Shown: positions 11,636 through 20,606, counted from the first letter of the stretch. The stretch: 64,000 nucleotides of DNA from Amycolatopsis albispora (GCF_003312875.1 NZ_CP015163.1:8990001-9054000); one strand, 5' to 3'. Notes: generated from the sequence alone by a model not told the origin. Numbers and translations are program-made.

Positions 11636-12946
11636 ATGCTCCGCTCGTGTCTGACCCTGGTGGCGGTGGTCGCCACCGCCGTGGTCACCGCCCTGCCCGC
11701 CGGCGCCTGCGGTGAGGAGGACGGGCCGGAACCGAAGGCCGCGCCCGCCGCCGGTGCGCCCGGCGCGGTGAAGAACGTCGAAGCGGTCGGCAACGTGCCG
11801 GACGCCCAGGGCGCCATCGCGCTGGAGTTCCTCGACTACCACGGCCGGGACGTCATGGTGGTCTCCGGCGAGTTCGGCCTGAAGACCTACGACCTGGCCA
11901 AGCCCACCGCGCCGAAGTTGATCGGCGAGCTGAGCCTGCCCGGCCTGTGGGAGACCGAGAACACCGAGGTCGACCGCAAGCGCAAGCTGGTCTTCCTGGC
12001 CAGGGACCCGCGCGCGTTCGGCGGGAACACCCAGACCGGCGAGTCCGGCATCTACGTGGTCGACGTGGCCAATCCCGAGAAGCCTGTGGTGCGCAGCTAC
12101 GTGCAGGTGCCGGCCGGGCACACCACCAGCTGCGTCGAGGACTGCCGCTACCTGTGGACCGGCGGCCCGGCGAAGGCGGCCAACCAGCCCGCCGACTGGG
12201 GTGGCCGCCCCATCTGGGTGACCGACGTGCGGAACCCGGCCAAGCCGAAGGTCCACCCCGAGCCGATCGAGCTGGCCCGCAACGACGGCAAGACCGACTA
12301 CGTGCACGACGTGCAGGTCGACCAGACCGGCGTCGCGTGGGTGTCCGGCCGCGGTGGTGTGCGCGGCTACTGGACCGGCGGCTGGCACCACGACCCGGTG
12401 CAGGGCAAGTGGCGCAAGGCCACGCCGATCGCGCCGGTGCCGTACGCGGGTGGTGGCGTCGAGGAGACCGCCGCGCCGTCGAAGTTCATGCACAACAGCC
12501 TGCGCCCGATCGAGCAGGGCCCGTGGGGGCGGAACGACCTGCTCTACGCGGTCGAGGAGAGCTTTCTCGACGGGTGCGCGGGCGACGGTGTGCTGGTGAT
12601 CTCCTCGCTGGAGGGCTCCTACGAGGGCCAGGGCTGGCGGTCCACGCCGGAGAACCCGTTCCGGATGAAGACGGTCGGCACCTGGAGCGTGGCCGGGCAG
12701 GAGGGCAGCGACCCGTCCTCGGAGGACTGCTCGGCGCACTACTTCGACAAGCGCGGTGACATCCTGGTGCAGTCGTTCTACGCCCAGGGCACCCGCTTCC
12801 TCGACGTCAGCGACCCGACGGACCCGAAGCAGATCGCCTACCACCGGCCTGCCGACGCCGCGTCGTGGGCGCCGTACTGGCACAAGGGCCTGGTCTACGT
12901 CGCCGACAACACCCGGGGCGTGGACATCCTGAAGCTCGCTAGGTGA
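11636..12946 (+). CDS. Secreted LVIVD-repeat (beta-propeller) protein
   Basis: 436 aa. A signal peptide ends near residue 27 (ALPAGAC), followed by a Pro/Ala linker. The body has LVIVD-type propeller blades such as GIYVVDVANPEKP, IWVTDVRNPAKPK, RFLDVSDPTDPK and a terminal GLVYVADNTRGVDILKL. Such secreted propellers are common in actinobacteria and usually lack a known activity; no catalytic signature is visible. ATG at 11636 sits six bases after GGGAGG. Its last 8 bp overlap the 3' end of the convergent argA gene. Confidence 0.85.
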   Translation: MLRSCLTLVAVVATAVVTALPAGACGEEDGPEPKAAPAAGAPGAVKNVEAVGNVPDAQGAIALEFLDYHGRDVMVVSGEFGLKTYDLAKPTAPKLIGELSLPGLWETENTEVDRKRKLVFLARDPRAFGGNTQTGESGIYVVDVANPEKPVVRSYVQVPAGHTTSCVEDCRYLWTGGPAKAANQPADWGGRPIWVTDVRNPAKPKVHPEPIELARNDGKTDYVHDVQVDQTGVAWVSGRGGVRGYWTGGWHHDPVQGKWRKATPIAPVPYAGGGVEETAAPSKFMHNSLRPIEQGPWGRNDLLYAVEESFLDGCAGDGVLVISSLEGSYEGQGWRSTPENPFRMKTVGTWSVAGQEGSDPSSEDCSAHYFDKRGDILVQSFYAQGTRFLDVSDPTDPKQIAYHRPADAASWAPYWHKGLVYVADNTRGVDILKLAR

Positions 12947-13457
12947 GCTCCAGCAGCATCCGCGTGTTGCCGAGCGTGTTCGGTTTCACAAAAGGAAGGT
13001 CGAGGAACTCCGCCACCCCGGGGTCCACCGAGCGGCGCATCTCCTCGTAGACCTCCTGCGACACCGGCGCGCCGTCGATCTCGCGGAAGCCGTGACCGGC
13101 GAAGAACGAGGTTTCGAAGGTCAGCACGAACAGGCGGCGCAGGCCCAGGTCCACCGCGTGCTGGATGAGCCGGGCGACCAGCGCGTGCCCGATGCCCTTG
13201 CCGCGGGCGCGCTTGCCCACCACGATCGTGCGAAGCTCGGCCAGGTCCTCCCACAGCACGTGCAGCGCGCCGGCACCGACCACCTCCCCGTCCACTTCGG
13301 TCACCCAGAACTCCTGCACGCTCTCGTACAGGGTGACCAGGTCCTTCTCCAGCAGCACCCGGCCGGCGTCGGCGTCCACCAGCTCCTTGATCCGGCGGAC
13401 GTCGGCGATCAGGGCACGGCGGACGAGGACCTGGTCCGCTTCACGCTTGATTGGCAC
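12939..13457 (-). CDS. argA: Amino-acid N-acetyltransferase (N-acetylglutamate synthase, short GNAT type)
   Basis: 172 aa single GNAT domain matching the short mycobacterial ArgA (Rv2747 type), which makes N-acetylglutamate for arginine synthesis. Shared blocks are VLLEKDLVTLYESVQEFWV, ALHVLWEDLAELRT, the acetyl-CoA loop VGKRARGKGIG, LFVLTFETSFF and the C-terminal VKPNTLGNTRMLL. The GTG at 13457 starts the conserved part (VPIKREADQVLVRRA); a longer in-frame ATG at 13505 is less likely. Its stop codon overlaps the end of the convergent LVIVD gene by 8 bp, so the pair has no room for a terminator. Confidence 0.93.
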   Translation of the reverse strand: MPIKREADQVLVRRALIADVRRIKELVDADAGRVLLEKDLVTLYESVQEFWVTEVDGEVVGAGALHVLWEDLAELRTIVVGKRARGKGIGHALVARLIQHAVDLGLRRLFVLTFETSFFAGHGFREIDGAPVSQEVYEEMRRSVDPGVAEFLDLPFVKPNTLGNTRMLLELT

Positions 13458-13522
13458 GCCCGCAAACCTAGCTTGACGTTTGACCTGTTCGGCCGCGCGC
13501 TCCACCAGGGCGAGCCCCTGTT

Positions 13523-13581
13523 GATGTCACGAATGTGGCTTTCGAGACGTTTCGCGTCTCGAAAGCCACATTCGTGACATC
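13523..13581. repeat. Palindromic repeat copy 2
   Basis: Perfect 27-bp inverted repeat, arms 13523-13549 and 13555-13581 with a 5-nt loop (TTTCG). This is the longest perfect copy in the window. Unlike the other three it lies between divergent genes (argA start 13457, rimO start 13687), upstream of both, so terminator duty is not the obvious role here. Confidence 0.95.
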
Positions 13582-13686
13582 AGCCCGCATGATCACCACG
13601 GCCGCCTGGACGCGAGGAGCGCGAGCACGCGAGCCGGACCGTGCCTAGGACCGGCGCGCCGAGCGACGGCGGTTACGCTGATCCTC

Positions 13687-15135
13687 GTGCCTTCTTCCAC
13701 CACGAACGCGTCATCCAGCCCGCGGCGGGTCTCGCTGCTGACCCTCGGGTGTGCCCGCAACGAGGTCGACTCCGAGGAGCTGGCCGGCCGGTTGGCGGCC
13801 GGTGGCTGGGAGCTGGCCGAGGAGCCGGAGGGCTCCGACGTGATCGTGGTGAACACCTGCGGCTTCGTCGAGCAGGCCAAGAAGGACTCGGTGGACACCC
13901 TGCTCGCCGCCGCCGACACCGGCGCCAAGGTGGTCGCGGTCGGCTGCATGGCCGAGCGGTACGGCGCCGAGCTGGCCGAGAGCCTGCCCGAGGCCGACGC
14001 GGTGCTCGGCTTCGACCACTACCCGGACCTGGCCGAGCGGCTCGGTGACATCGTCTCCGGCCACGCCGTGCCGTCCCACGTGCCGACCGACCGCCGCAAC
14101 CTGCTGCCGATCAGCCCGGTCCAGCGCCCGGCCGCGGCCCAGGAGGTCGCGCTGCCCGGTCACGCCCAGGAGGGCTGGGGCCCGCGCGTGCTGCGCACCC
14201 GGCTGGACGACTCGCCGGTGGCCGCGCTGAAGATCGCCTCCGGTTGCGACCGCCGCTGTTCGTTCTGCGCGATCCCGTCCTTCCGCGGCTCGTTCGTCTC
14301 GCGCCGCCCGGACGAGCTGGTCGCCGAGGCGCGCTGGCTGGCCGAGCGGGGCGTCAAGGAGCTGTTCCTGGTCAGCGAGAACTCCACCTCCTACGGCAAG
14401 GACTTCGGCCGCGAGTTCGGCGGCACCAGGGCGCTGGAGCTGCTGCTGCCGCAGCTGGCCGAGATCGACGGCATCGAGCGCGTGCGCGTGTCCTACCTGC
14501 AGCCCGCCGAGACCCGTCCCGGCCTGGTGCGGGCCATCGCCACCACCCCGGGCGTGGCCACCTACTTCGACCTGTCGTTCCAGCACTCCAGCGAGACCGT
14601 GCTGCGCCGGATGCGCCGGTTCGGCTCCACCGACTCGTTCCTCGCGCTGATCGAGCAGATCCGCGAGTACGCGCCGGACGCGGGCATCCGCACGAACGTG
14701 ATCGTCGGCTTCCCCGGCGAGACCGAGGCCGACGTGGCCGAGCTGGAGCGGTTCCTGATCGGCGCGCGGATGGACGCGGTCGGCGTGTTCGGGTACTCCG
14801 ACGAGGACGGCACCGAGGCGGAGACCTTCGACGGCAAGCTCGACGAGGAGACCGTCGCCAAGCGGGTCGCGCGCATTTCGGCGCTGGTCGAGGAACTGAC
14901 CACGCAGCGTGCCGAAGAGCGCATCGGGGACCTCGTGGACGTCCTGATCGAGTCGGTCGAGGAAGGCCCAGGCGGCGAGGTGACCGGCCGTGCCGCCCAC
15001 CAGGCGCCCGAGGTCGACGGTGAGTGCGTGCTCGTCGACGCCGGTGACCGCGAGGTCGGGGAGTTGGTGCGCTGCGAGGTGACCGACTCCGCCGGAGTGG
15101 ACCTGATCGTGCGTCCGGTGGGCGCGGACCGGTGA
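13687..15135 (+). CDS. rimO: Ribosomal protein S12 methylthiotransferase
   Basis: 482 aa radical-SAM methylthiotransferase that thiomethylates an aspartate of ribosomal protein S12. Order: N-terminal MTTase domain ([14 protein letters not shown], cluster cysteines in NTCGF and VGCMAERYG); radical-SAM CxxxCxxC in CDRRCSFC near residue 185; then VGFPGET; C-terminal TRAM RNA-binding domain from about 410. GTG start at 13687. The stop overlaps the pgsA start (GTGA, 15132-15135), so the two are coupled. Confidence 0.94.
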   Translation: MPSSTTNASSSPRRVSLLTLGCARNEVDSEELAGRLAAGGWELAEEPEGSDVIVVNTCGFVEQAKKDSVDTLLAAADTGAKVVAVGCMAERYGAELAESLPEADAVLGFDHYPDLAERLGDIVSGHAVPSHVPTDRRNLLPISPVQRPAAAQEVALPGHAQEGWGPRVLRTRLDDSPVAALKIASGCDRRCSFCAIPSFRGSFVSRRPDELVAEARWLAERGVKELFLVSENSTSYGKDFGREFGGTRALELLLPQLAEIDGIERVRVSYLQPAETRPGLVRAIATTPGVATYFDLSFQHSSETVLRRMRRFGSTDSFLALIEQIREYAPDAGIRTNVIVGFPGETEADVAELERFLIGARMDAVGVFGYSDEDGTEAETFDGKLDEETVAKRVARISALVEELTTQRAEERIGDLVDVLIESVEEGPGGEVTGRAAHQAPEVDGECVLVDAGDREVGELVRCEVTDSAGVDLIVRPVGADR

Positions 15136-15782
15136 GTGCCGCACCCAGCGAACCGGCGGAGGGCGAAACCGGCCCGCCGCGACCACGGTCGGCGGAACTG
15201 CCCGAGCCGACGCCGGTACCCACGCTCAACGTGGCGAACCTGCTCACGCTGTCCCGGCTGGTGCTGGTGCCGTTGTTCGTCGCCGCGTTGTTCGCCGGCG
15301 ACGGCACCGACACCTTCTGGCGCGCGGTGGCGACCGCGTTGTTCGCCGTGGCCTCGTTCACCGACCAGGTGGACGGCTGGGTGGCCCGCAAGTACGGGCT
15401 GATCACCGACTTCGGCAAGATCGCCGACCCGATCGCGGACAAGGCGCTGATCGGCGCGGCGCTGGTCGGGCTGAGCCTGCTCGGCGAGCTGGGCTGGTGG
15501 GTGACCATCGTGATCGCCGTCCGTGAGATCGGCGTCACACTGCTGCGGTTCTGGGTGATCCGGCACGGGGTGATCCCGGCCAGCCGCGGCGGCAAGGCGA
15601 AGACGATGGCGCAGATCGCCGCGCTGACGGTCTACCTGCTGCCGCTGCCGTCGTCGGTGGACTTCATCGGCTGGGTGCTGATGGGCGTGGCGCTGGTGCT
15701 CACCGTGGTCACCGGGATCGACTACCTGGTCCGCGCGCTGAAGCTGCGCGCGCTCGGCGACCGGACCGGCTCCTCGTCATGA
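15132..15782 (+). CDS. pgsA: CDP-diacylglycerol-glycerol-3-phosphate 3-phosphatidyltransferase
   Basis: 216 aa membrane enzyme making phosphatidylglycerol phosphate. The CDP-alcohol phosphotransferase signature D-G-x2-A-R-x8-G-x3-D-x3-D is visible as [10 protein letters not shown], then [12 protein letters not shown], near residues 79-101. Several hydrophobic segments surround it, and a Pro-rich tail of about 35 residues precedes the first. The position beside clgR matches mycobacterial pgsA3. It overlaps rimO upstream and cinA downstream by 4 bp each. Confidence 0.93.
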   Translation: MSAAPSEPAEGETGPPRPRSAELPEPTPVPTLNVANLLTLSRLVLVPLFVAALFAGDGTDTFWRAVATALFAVASFTDQVDGWVARKYGLITDFGKIADPIADKALIGAALVGLSLLGELGWWVTIVIAVREIGVTLLRFWVIRHGVIPASRGGKAKTMAQIAALTVYLLPLPSSVDFIGWVLMGVALVLTVVTGIDYLVRALKLRALGDRTGSSS

Positions 15783-16249
15783 CGGCGATGAACGCGCACG
15801 AGGTGGTCGCCGCGCTGATCCGGCGTGGTGAGACGGTCGCCACCGCCGAGTCGCTGACCGCGGGGCTGGTCTGCGCGGCGCTGACCGAGGTCCCCGGCTC
15901 GAGTGAGGTGGTGCGCGGCGGGCTCGTCGTTTACGCCACCGACCTGAAAGCCACTCTGGCCGGGGTCGACCCGGACTTGCTCGCCGCTCGGGGCGCGGTC
16001 GATCCGGAGGTGGCCGCGCAGCTGGCCGCCGGGGCGCGAACACGCTGCGGAGCCGACTGGGGCCTCGGCCTGACCGGGGTGGCCGGCCCGGCGGGGCAGG
16101 ACGGTGTTTCCCCTGGCACAGTGCACGTCGGGCTGGCGGGACCGGCTGGTTCGATCACCCGTGAGCTGCGGATTCCCGGCGATCGGGCGGCCGTGCGGGC
16201 CGGTTCGGTGGCGGCCGCGCTGGCCCTGCTGGGGGAACAAACAACCTGA
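15779..16249 (+). CDS. cinA: CinA-family nicotinamide-nucleotide amidohydrolase (stand-alone C-terminal domain)
   Basis: 156 aa, only the CinA C-terminal (PncC) domain. Conserved motifs: TAESLTAGLVCA with the catalytic serine, VVRGGLVVYA, and GLTGVAGPAGQDG. The domain deamidates nicotinamide mononucleotide in pyridine nucleotide salvage. The MoCF-like N-terminal half of full CinA is absent, as usual in actinobacteria. ATGA overlap with pgsA. The last codons contain the -35 box of the predicted clgR promoter. Confidence 0.92.
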   Translation: MTAMNAHEVVAALIRRGETVATAESLTAGLVCAALTEVPGSSEVVRGGLVVYATDLKATLAGVDPDLLAARGAVDPEVAAQLAAGARTRCGADWGLGLTGVAGPAGQDGVSPGTVHVGLAGPAGSITRELRIPGDRAAVRAGSVAAALALLGEQTT

Positions 16250-16259
16250 AATCGGCGTT
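16234..16259 (+). promoter_or_regulatory. Sigma-E-type promoter for clgR
   Basis: GGAAC (16234-16238), 17 bp, CGTT (16256-16259). This matches the ECF sigma-E consensus of mycobacteria and relatives, where clgR is sigma-E controlled. The -35 lies inside the cinA 3' end and the -10 overlaps the ClgR operator. Confidence 0.7.
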
Positions 16260-16270
16260 CGCCCTTGGCG
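16257..16270 (+). promoter_or_regulatory. ClgR operator upstream of clgR
   Basis: GTTCGC-N5-GCG at 16257-16270 (spacer CCTTG), an exact match to the ClgR operator consensus reported in streptomycetes. It sits 78 bp before the clgR start and overlaps the sigma-E -10 box, so ClgR probably regulates its own promoter. Confidence 0.8.
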
Positions 16271-16347
16271 TACGTACGGGTGTACTGATGCTATCCACCG
16301 AGTTCTCTGGGTAACGTGGACACAGATCGATGGAAGGGAGGCGCGCG

Positions 16348-16800
16348 ATGACCGTGCTGTTGCGTGAGGCGATCGGTGATCGGCTCCGTCATGCCCGCAC
16401 CAACCAGCGGCGAACGCTGCGCGACATCTCCCGCGCCGCCAAAGTCAGCCTGGGCTACCTGTCCGAGGTCGAACGGGGGCAGAAAGAGGCTTCCAGCGAG
16501 CTGCTCGCCTCGATCTGCGAGGCGCTCGAGCTGCCGCTGAGCGAACTCCTGCACAAGGTCGCCGCCGACGTGTCCGCGCTGGACAAGGTGGAGGAGACCC
16601 TCGAGGGCTCCGAGCGCGGTGGCGCCAAGGCCAAGCCGGTGGAGACCGCCTCCGCCGAGCGTGGTTTCGAGGGTGGCCGCCCGGTGCCCGAGGTGATCGG
16701 TAACGATCTGGCCGATCTGCGGCTCTCGCCGCCGCGCATGTCGACCACGCTGCGTACCACCATCACCACCCCGGAACTGGCCGCGATCGTGGCCGCCTGA
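16348..16800 (+). CDS. clgR: ClgR, XRE-family transcriptional activator of clp/psp stress genes
   Basis: 150 aa. An N-terminal helix-turn-helix (residues about 10-65) contains [20 protein letters not shown] and [11 protein letters not shown], closely matching mycobacterial ClgR. ClgR activates clpP/clpC and psp genes on envelope or proteotoxic stress. The C-terminal half is variable and ends in Ile-Val-Ala-Ala; an Ala-Ala end is the known ClpP degron on Streptomyces ClgR. ATG at 16348 lies six bases after GGAAGGGAGG; an in-frame ATG at 16330 would precede that site. A strong hairpin follows, so pspA is probably partly uncoupled. Confidence 0.93.
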   Translation: MTVLLREAIGDRLRHARTNQRRTLRDISRAAKVSLGYLSEVERGQKEASSELLASICEALELPLSELLHKVAADVSALDKVEETLEGSERGGAKAKPVETASAERGFEGGRPVPEVIGNDLADLRLSPPRMSTTLRTTITTPELAAIVAA

Positions 16801-16834
16801 GCACCGGGGAGCTTTGCCGCCCAACGCCGGAAAG

Positions 16835-16872
16835 CGGGGCAGTGCTCGCGTGCACGCGCGGGCGCTGCCCCG
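16835..16872 (+). terminator. Rho-independent-like hairpin after clgR
   Basis: CGGGGCAG (16835-16842) pairs with CTGCCCCG (16865-16872), flanked by GGAAA and TTTCC that extend the stem. The loop holds the 12-bp palindrome CGCGTGCACGCG. It is the main feature of the 300-bp clgR-pspA gap apart from the promoter at 16963. Confidence 0.65.
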
Positions 16873-16962
16873 TTTCCGTGTTCGGGCTGGTCGCTCTCGG
16901 TAGGGGCCATCCCTGAATTACCCCGGGGTCGCCTGGAACGACGGCGGTCAACCTGACACGAT

Positions 16963-16989
16963 GGAACCCAACGCCGGGTACGGAACGTT
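16963..16989 (+). promoter_or_regulatory. Sigma-E-type promoter for pspA
   Basis: GGAAC (16963-16967), 18 bp, CGTT (16986-16989), 111 bp before the pspA ATG. It has the same boxes as the clgR promoter, so sigma-E could transcribe pspA independently of read-through from clgR. Confidence 0.65.
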
Positions 16990-17100
16990 GCCTATTCGGA
17001 TCGATCGCCCGCCAGGTATGGGGGAGGGCCGGTTCGACCAACGGGCGCGCCGCGCACCCGGTGACAGGACCAGTGGGACGCAAGAAGGCAGGCGGAGGAG

Positions 17101-17961
17101 ATGGCCAACCCTTTCGTGAAGTTCTGGAAGTACCTGATGGCGTCGTTCTCGTCGAAGGTCGACGAGCACGCTGACCCCAAGGTGCAGATCCAGCAGGCCA
17201 TCGAGGAGGCGCAACGCCAGCACCAGGCGCTCTCCCAGCAGGCCGCTTCGGTGATCGGCAACCAGCGCCAGCTGGAGATGAAGCTGAACCGCCAGCTCGG
17301 CGAGGTGGAGAAGCTCCAGGCGTCCACCCGGCAGGCGCTCGTGCTCGCCGACGAGGCCCGCGCCAAGGGCGACGAGCAGAAGGCGCAGGAGTTCGAGACC
17401 GCGGCCGAGGGCTTCGCGGCCCAGCTGGTCACCGCCGAGCAGAGCATCGAGGACCTGAAGACCCTGCACGACCAGTCGCTGCAGGCCGCCGCCCAGGCGA
17501 AGCAGGCCGTCGAGCGCAACGCCAGCATGCTGCAGCAGAAGCTGGCCGAGCGCACCAAGCTGCTCTCGCAGCTGGAGCAGGCGAAGATGCAGGAGCAGGT
17601 CTCCGCCTCGCTGAACCAGATGTCGCAGCTGGCCGCGCCGGGCAACACGCCCTCGCTGGAGGACGTGCGCGAGAAGATCGAGAAGCGCTACACCACCGCG
17701 CTGGGCTCGGCCGAGCTGGCGCAGAACTCGGTGCAGGGGCGCATGCTGGAGGTGCAGCACTCGACCACGCAGCTGGCCGGGCACTCGCGCCTGGAACAGA
17801 TCCGCGCCTCGATGAAGGGCGACTCGGTGGCCCAGGTGACCAGCGGTTCCCAGACCGCCGCCGCGGCCAAGGAGCAGGCCAACGCGGCCAAGACCAGCGC
17901 GAGCATCCAGCAGGAGATCCAGCAGCGGGTCCAGGCCGAGCAGCAGAAGAACCAGGCCTGA
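17101..17961 (+). CDS. pspA: Phage shock protein A (PspA/IM30 family)
   Basis: 286 aa, almost wholly coiled coil, binding the inner face of the membrane to preserve its integrity under stress. The amphipathic N-terminal helix ([20 protein letters not shown]) is followed by heptad-rich helices from about residue 25 to 225, and a Gln/Ala/Lys tail. It corresponds to mycobacterial PspA (Rv2744c, the 35-kDa antigen), also next to clgR. GGCGGAGGAG directly precedes the ATG. The PspM-like gene starts 28 bp downstream. Confidence 0.95.
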   Translation: MANPFVKFWKYLMASFSSKVDEHADPKVQIQQAIEEAQRQHQALSQQAASVIGNQRQLEMKLNRQLGEVEKLQASTRQALVLADEARAKGDEQKAQEFETAAEGFAAQLVTAEQSIEDLKTLHDQSLQAAAQAKQAVERNASMLQQKLAERTKLLSQLEQAKMQEQVSASLNQMSQLAAPGNTPSLEDVREKIEKRYTTALGSAELAQNSVQGRMLEVQHSTTQLAGHSRLEQIRASMKGDSVAQVTSGSQTAAAAKEQANAAKTSASIQQEIQQRVQAEQQKNQA

Positions 17962-17989
17962 GGTCCGCCTAGGCCGCAGGGGAGTGGTG

Positions 17990-19036
17990 ATGGGGTCGGG
18001 TAAGCGGGATTTCGGCGAGCTCAGCGCGAAGCTGGAGAAGCACATCGAACGCTTGCCCGACTACGCCCAGCGCGCGCAGGAGAAGCTGCAGAAGTACCTG
18101 CCGCCCAACGCGGATGGCGCTGGGAACACCGCCGCGAAGCCGGACGGGCAGCGGGATTCGCAGGTCTACCGCAAGGTGTACCCGAAGCAGCCGGGCACGC
18201 CGCCGGAGAAGCCGGGCACGTCGTCGGAGAAGCCGTCGCTGCCGGTGCCGAAGCTGCCCAACCTGCCCGACTTCGCCTCGATGGCCTCGGCCCCCGCGGT
18301 CGACGGCCTCAAGGCGAAGTGGGTCCAGTGGAACGAGCCCGCCGCCAAGCTGGAACGGCGCAAGCGGCGGGCGTCCAGGGCCGCCACGCTGTGGCTGGTG
18401 CTGGCCCTGATCAGCGTGCTGGTGGTGGCGGCGGGCTTTGTCGCCGCGGCTTCGGCCACCGCCGCGCTGATGACCCCGCCGGTGCTCGGCGGTGCCGCCG
18501 GGGTGATCGCGTTCAGCACGCTCGGTGTGCGGTCGGCGAGCCGGTTGCGGCAGCTGAACAAGATGGAGGTGCCGGCGAGCACGGCACCGCCGCCCCTGCC
18601 ACCGTCGGGTTCGGCGGCCCGCCGCCCGATGGAGCGGCTGGCCGAGTCGGAGGCCTCGCTGCGTGAGCTGCTGCGGCAGCTGGCCGTGCCGAGCACCACC
18701 GGGGTCACCGCGGTGCCCGAGGTGTCCGTCGAGGACGCTCGCAACACCGCCGACGAGGCCGCGAAGAGCCTGCGCGGGCTGGCCGCGCGGATCCAGGCCA
18801 TCGAACGCGCCCGCAACGCCGCCCCGCAGGGGGAACGGGCCGCGCTGGACGGCGCCATCCGCACCCTGGCCGAGCAGCTCGACGACGGGCTGGAGGGCTA
18901 CGGCGCGCTGGTCGCCGCCGCCGGGCGCACGGTCGCCGCGAGCAGTGACGGCATCGGCACCTCGAAGGAAGCCCTCACCGACGCCACCGACCGCCTGGCC
19001 GGTCTCGCGATCGCCCTGCGTGAGCTGGGTTCTTGA
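17990..19036 (+). CDS. pspM: PspM-like membrane protein, partner of PspA
   Basis: 348 aa. An N-terminal acidic/basic helical part (KRDFGELSAKLEKHIERLPDY) is followed by a proline-rich linker and one or two membrane segments at about residues 125-180 (LWLVLALISVLVVAAGFV and a Gly-rich second stretch). The C-terminal half is a helical cytoplasmic domain. Position and layout match Rv2743c (PspM), which anchors PspA at the membrane. ATG at 17990 chosen because AGGGGAG lies about six bases upstream; two in-frame GTGs precede it. The symbol rests on synteny and topology. Confidence 0.8.
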   Translation: MGSGKRDFGELSAKLEKHIERLPDYAQRAQEKLQKYLPPNADGAGNTAAKPDGQRDSQVYRKVYPKQPGTPPEKPGTSSEKPSLPVPKLPNLPDFASMASAPAVDGLKAKWVQWNEPAAKLERRKRRASRAATLWLVLALISVLVVAAGFVAAASATAALMTPPVLGGAAGVIAFSTLGVRSASRLRQLNKMEVPASTAPPPLPPSGSAARRPMERLAESEASLRELLRQLAVPSTTGVTAVPEVSVEDARNTADEAAKSLRGLAARIQAIERARNAAPQGERAALDGAIRTLAEQLDDGLEGYGALVAAAGRTVAASSDGIGTSKEALTDATDRLAGLAIALRELGS

Positions 19037-19231
19037 ATCTAGCCGTCCTAAGTGGACAGGTATGGACACGGTGTGCGCGCGGTGTCAGTCTGTGACTGAG
19101 CGAAACACGTACGTAACCGAATGGACGTTTCCGTCGCAATCGCCGTTGCCTACCGTTTTCCTCATGTCCACATCCATTCCGGAGGCACCAGTGCGCTGAT
19201 CGCGGGTCCCCACGAGGAAAGGACGGCGGCT

Positions 19232-20494
19232 GTGAACACACTTCCTCCCGAACCGGAGCCGGTACCCACGGCACCGCCGAGTGCTTTCCAGCGGGTGATC
19301 TCCGCCTACGAGCGCCTCACCGAAACCGATCGCGCGGGTGACTGGGAAACCCTGCGTGCCGAAGAGGACGTCCTGGTCGAGGCCAAGGCCATCGACGAAC
19401 GGGTGCGCGCGGGTGAGGACCTGCCGCTGGCCGGGCAGCTGCTCGCCGCCGGGGCGGGCACGGCGATCGCCGGACTGCCGGGTGACACCGGACTCGCCGA
19501 GGTCAGCACGGTCGCCGTGCAACGGCTGACGCAGGCCGGAGCGGTGGTGCTCGGCCGGGCCGGGAAGGACTCGGTGCCGGCCGTGGTGGTTTCCGGGGCC
19601 GCCGACCTGGGCGTGGAGAGCGGGATCCCGCGCCGGGAGGCCGCGTTCGCGCTGCAGGCCACGCCGGGGCTGATCCCGGACACACCGGTGCTCTACGCCC
19701 GCGAGCTGACCGCGGCCCGGCTGGCCATGGGCGTGGCCACCGCGGCCGATGCCTGGCCCGCGTCGTTCCGGCTGTCGGCCGGGGACCACCCGCGCGTGGC
19801 GGTGCCGGGGGTGGCCGAGCTGGCGCCGCTGCCGGTCGGGCTCCGGCGGTCGTTCGACGCGGTGGTGGCCGCCTGCGCCGCCTCCGGCATGCGCATCAGG
19901 TCCTTCGGTGAGCCGTTCGACGTGCTGCTCACCCCGGCCACCCTGGACCTGGCCGGGCCGGGGGTGCCGACGGTGTCGGTGCCGCTGGGCGAGGTCGGCG
20001 GTGAGCCGTTCGGCATCACTCTGGCCACCGCGCCCTACGAGGAGCAGCTGGCGCTGGACCTGGCCGCGCTGCTCACCGCGGCGCCCGCCGGTGAGCCGTA
20101 CGCGGCCGCCAGCGTGGAGTTCGCGGTGTTCGGGGAGCAGGTTCGCGGGCGCCCGCTGAGCGCGTGGCTGGCGGAGCTGGGCGCGCGGTACGCCGGGGAC
20201 GTGCTCACCGCGTCGCACTACCGGATGGTGCTGCTGGCCGGTCCCGAAGCCGGGGTGGTGCCGGGCGCGCAGTCGCTGTCCGGGGAGCGCTGGCGCATCT
20301 CACCGGCCGGGTTCGAGCAGCTGCGCGACGGGCTGAGCGCGCCGCTGCGGATCACCTCGGTGCGGCTGGAGAACGGGGTGTCGCTGCCCGCGATCACCTG
20401 CGACCCGATGGCCGAGAGCACCGAGCTGACCTTCTACCGGGACTGGCGCGCCTACCTGCGGCACCTGAGCACCGCCGGCCCGAGGTCGGCCTAG
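19232..20494 (+). CDS. Allophanate-hydrolase-like protein with degenerate amidase domain
   Basis: 420 aa. The C-terminal about 130 residues (VFGEQVRGRPLSAWLAELG, GERWRISPAGFEQL, FYRDWRAYL) match the C-terminal domain of AtzF/DUR1-type allophanate hydrolases. The N-terminal part aligns in outline with an amidase-signature fold, but the Gly-Ser-rich GGSSSG segment with the catalytic serines is missing, and the lysine of PFAVKDN corresponds to a Gly/Gln/Leu stretch (PLAGQLLAAG). It is also shorter than AtzF (about 600 aa). Probably non-catalytic or repurposed. GTG at 19232 follows AGGAAAGGA; earlier in-frame ATGs exist (19121). No urea carboxylase genes adjoin it. Confidence 0.75.
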   Translation: MNTLPPEPEPVPTAPPSAFQRVISAYERLTETDRAGDWETLRAEEDVLVEAKAIDERVRAGEDLPLAGQLLAAGAGTAIAGLPGDTGLAEVSTVAVQRLTQAGAVVLGRAGKDSVPAVVVSGAADLGVESGIPRREAAFALQATPGLIPDTPVLYARELTAARLAMGVATAADAWPASFRLSAGDHPRVAVPGVAELAPLPVGLRRSFDAVVAACAASGMRIRSFGEPFDVLLTPATLDLAGPGVPTVSVPLGEVGGEPFGITLATAPYEEQLALDLAALLTAAPAGEPYAAASVEFAVFGEQVRGRPLSAWLAELGARYAGDVLTASHYRMVLLAGPEAGVVPGAQSLSGERWRISPAGFEQLRDGLSAPLRITSVRLENGVSLPAITCDPMAESTELTFYRDWRAYLRHLSTAGPRSA

Positions 20495-20520
20495 CCCGGC
20501 TCGCCTGCTCCGCCCCCGCC

Positions 20521-20579
20521 GATGTCACGAATGTGGCTTTCGAGACGTTTGGCGTCTCGAAAGCCACATTCGTGACATG
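20521..20579. repeat. Palindromic repeat copy 3
   Basis: Perfect 26-bp arms 20522-20547 and 20553-20578 with loop TTTGG; the outermost pair (20521/20579) mismatches. Nearly identical to copy 2. It sits between convergent genes (stops at 20494 and 20607). Confidence 0.95.
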
Positions 20580-20606
20580 CGCTCCGGGCTCGCGTGGCCG
20601 GGAACG

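Noticed and set aside
13523..13581. Short proteins encoded across the palindromes (for example [18 protein letters not shown] ends)
   Set aside because: The same peptide fragments recur only because the palindrome itself recurs; no start signals or coding bias.
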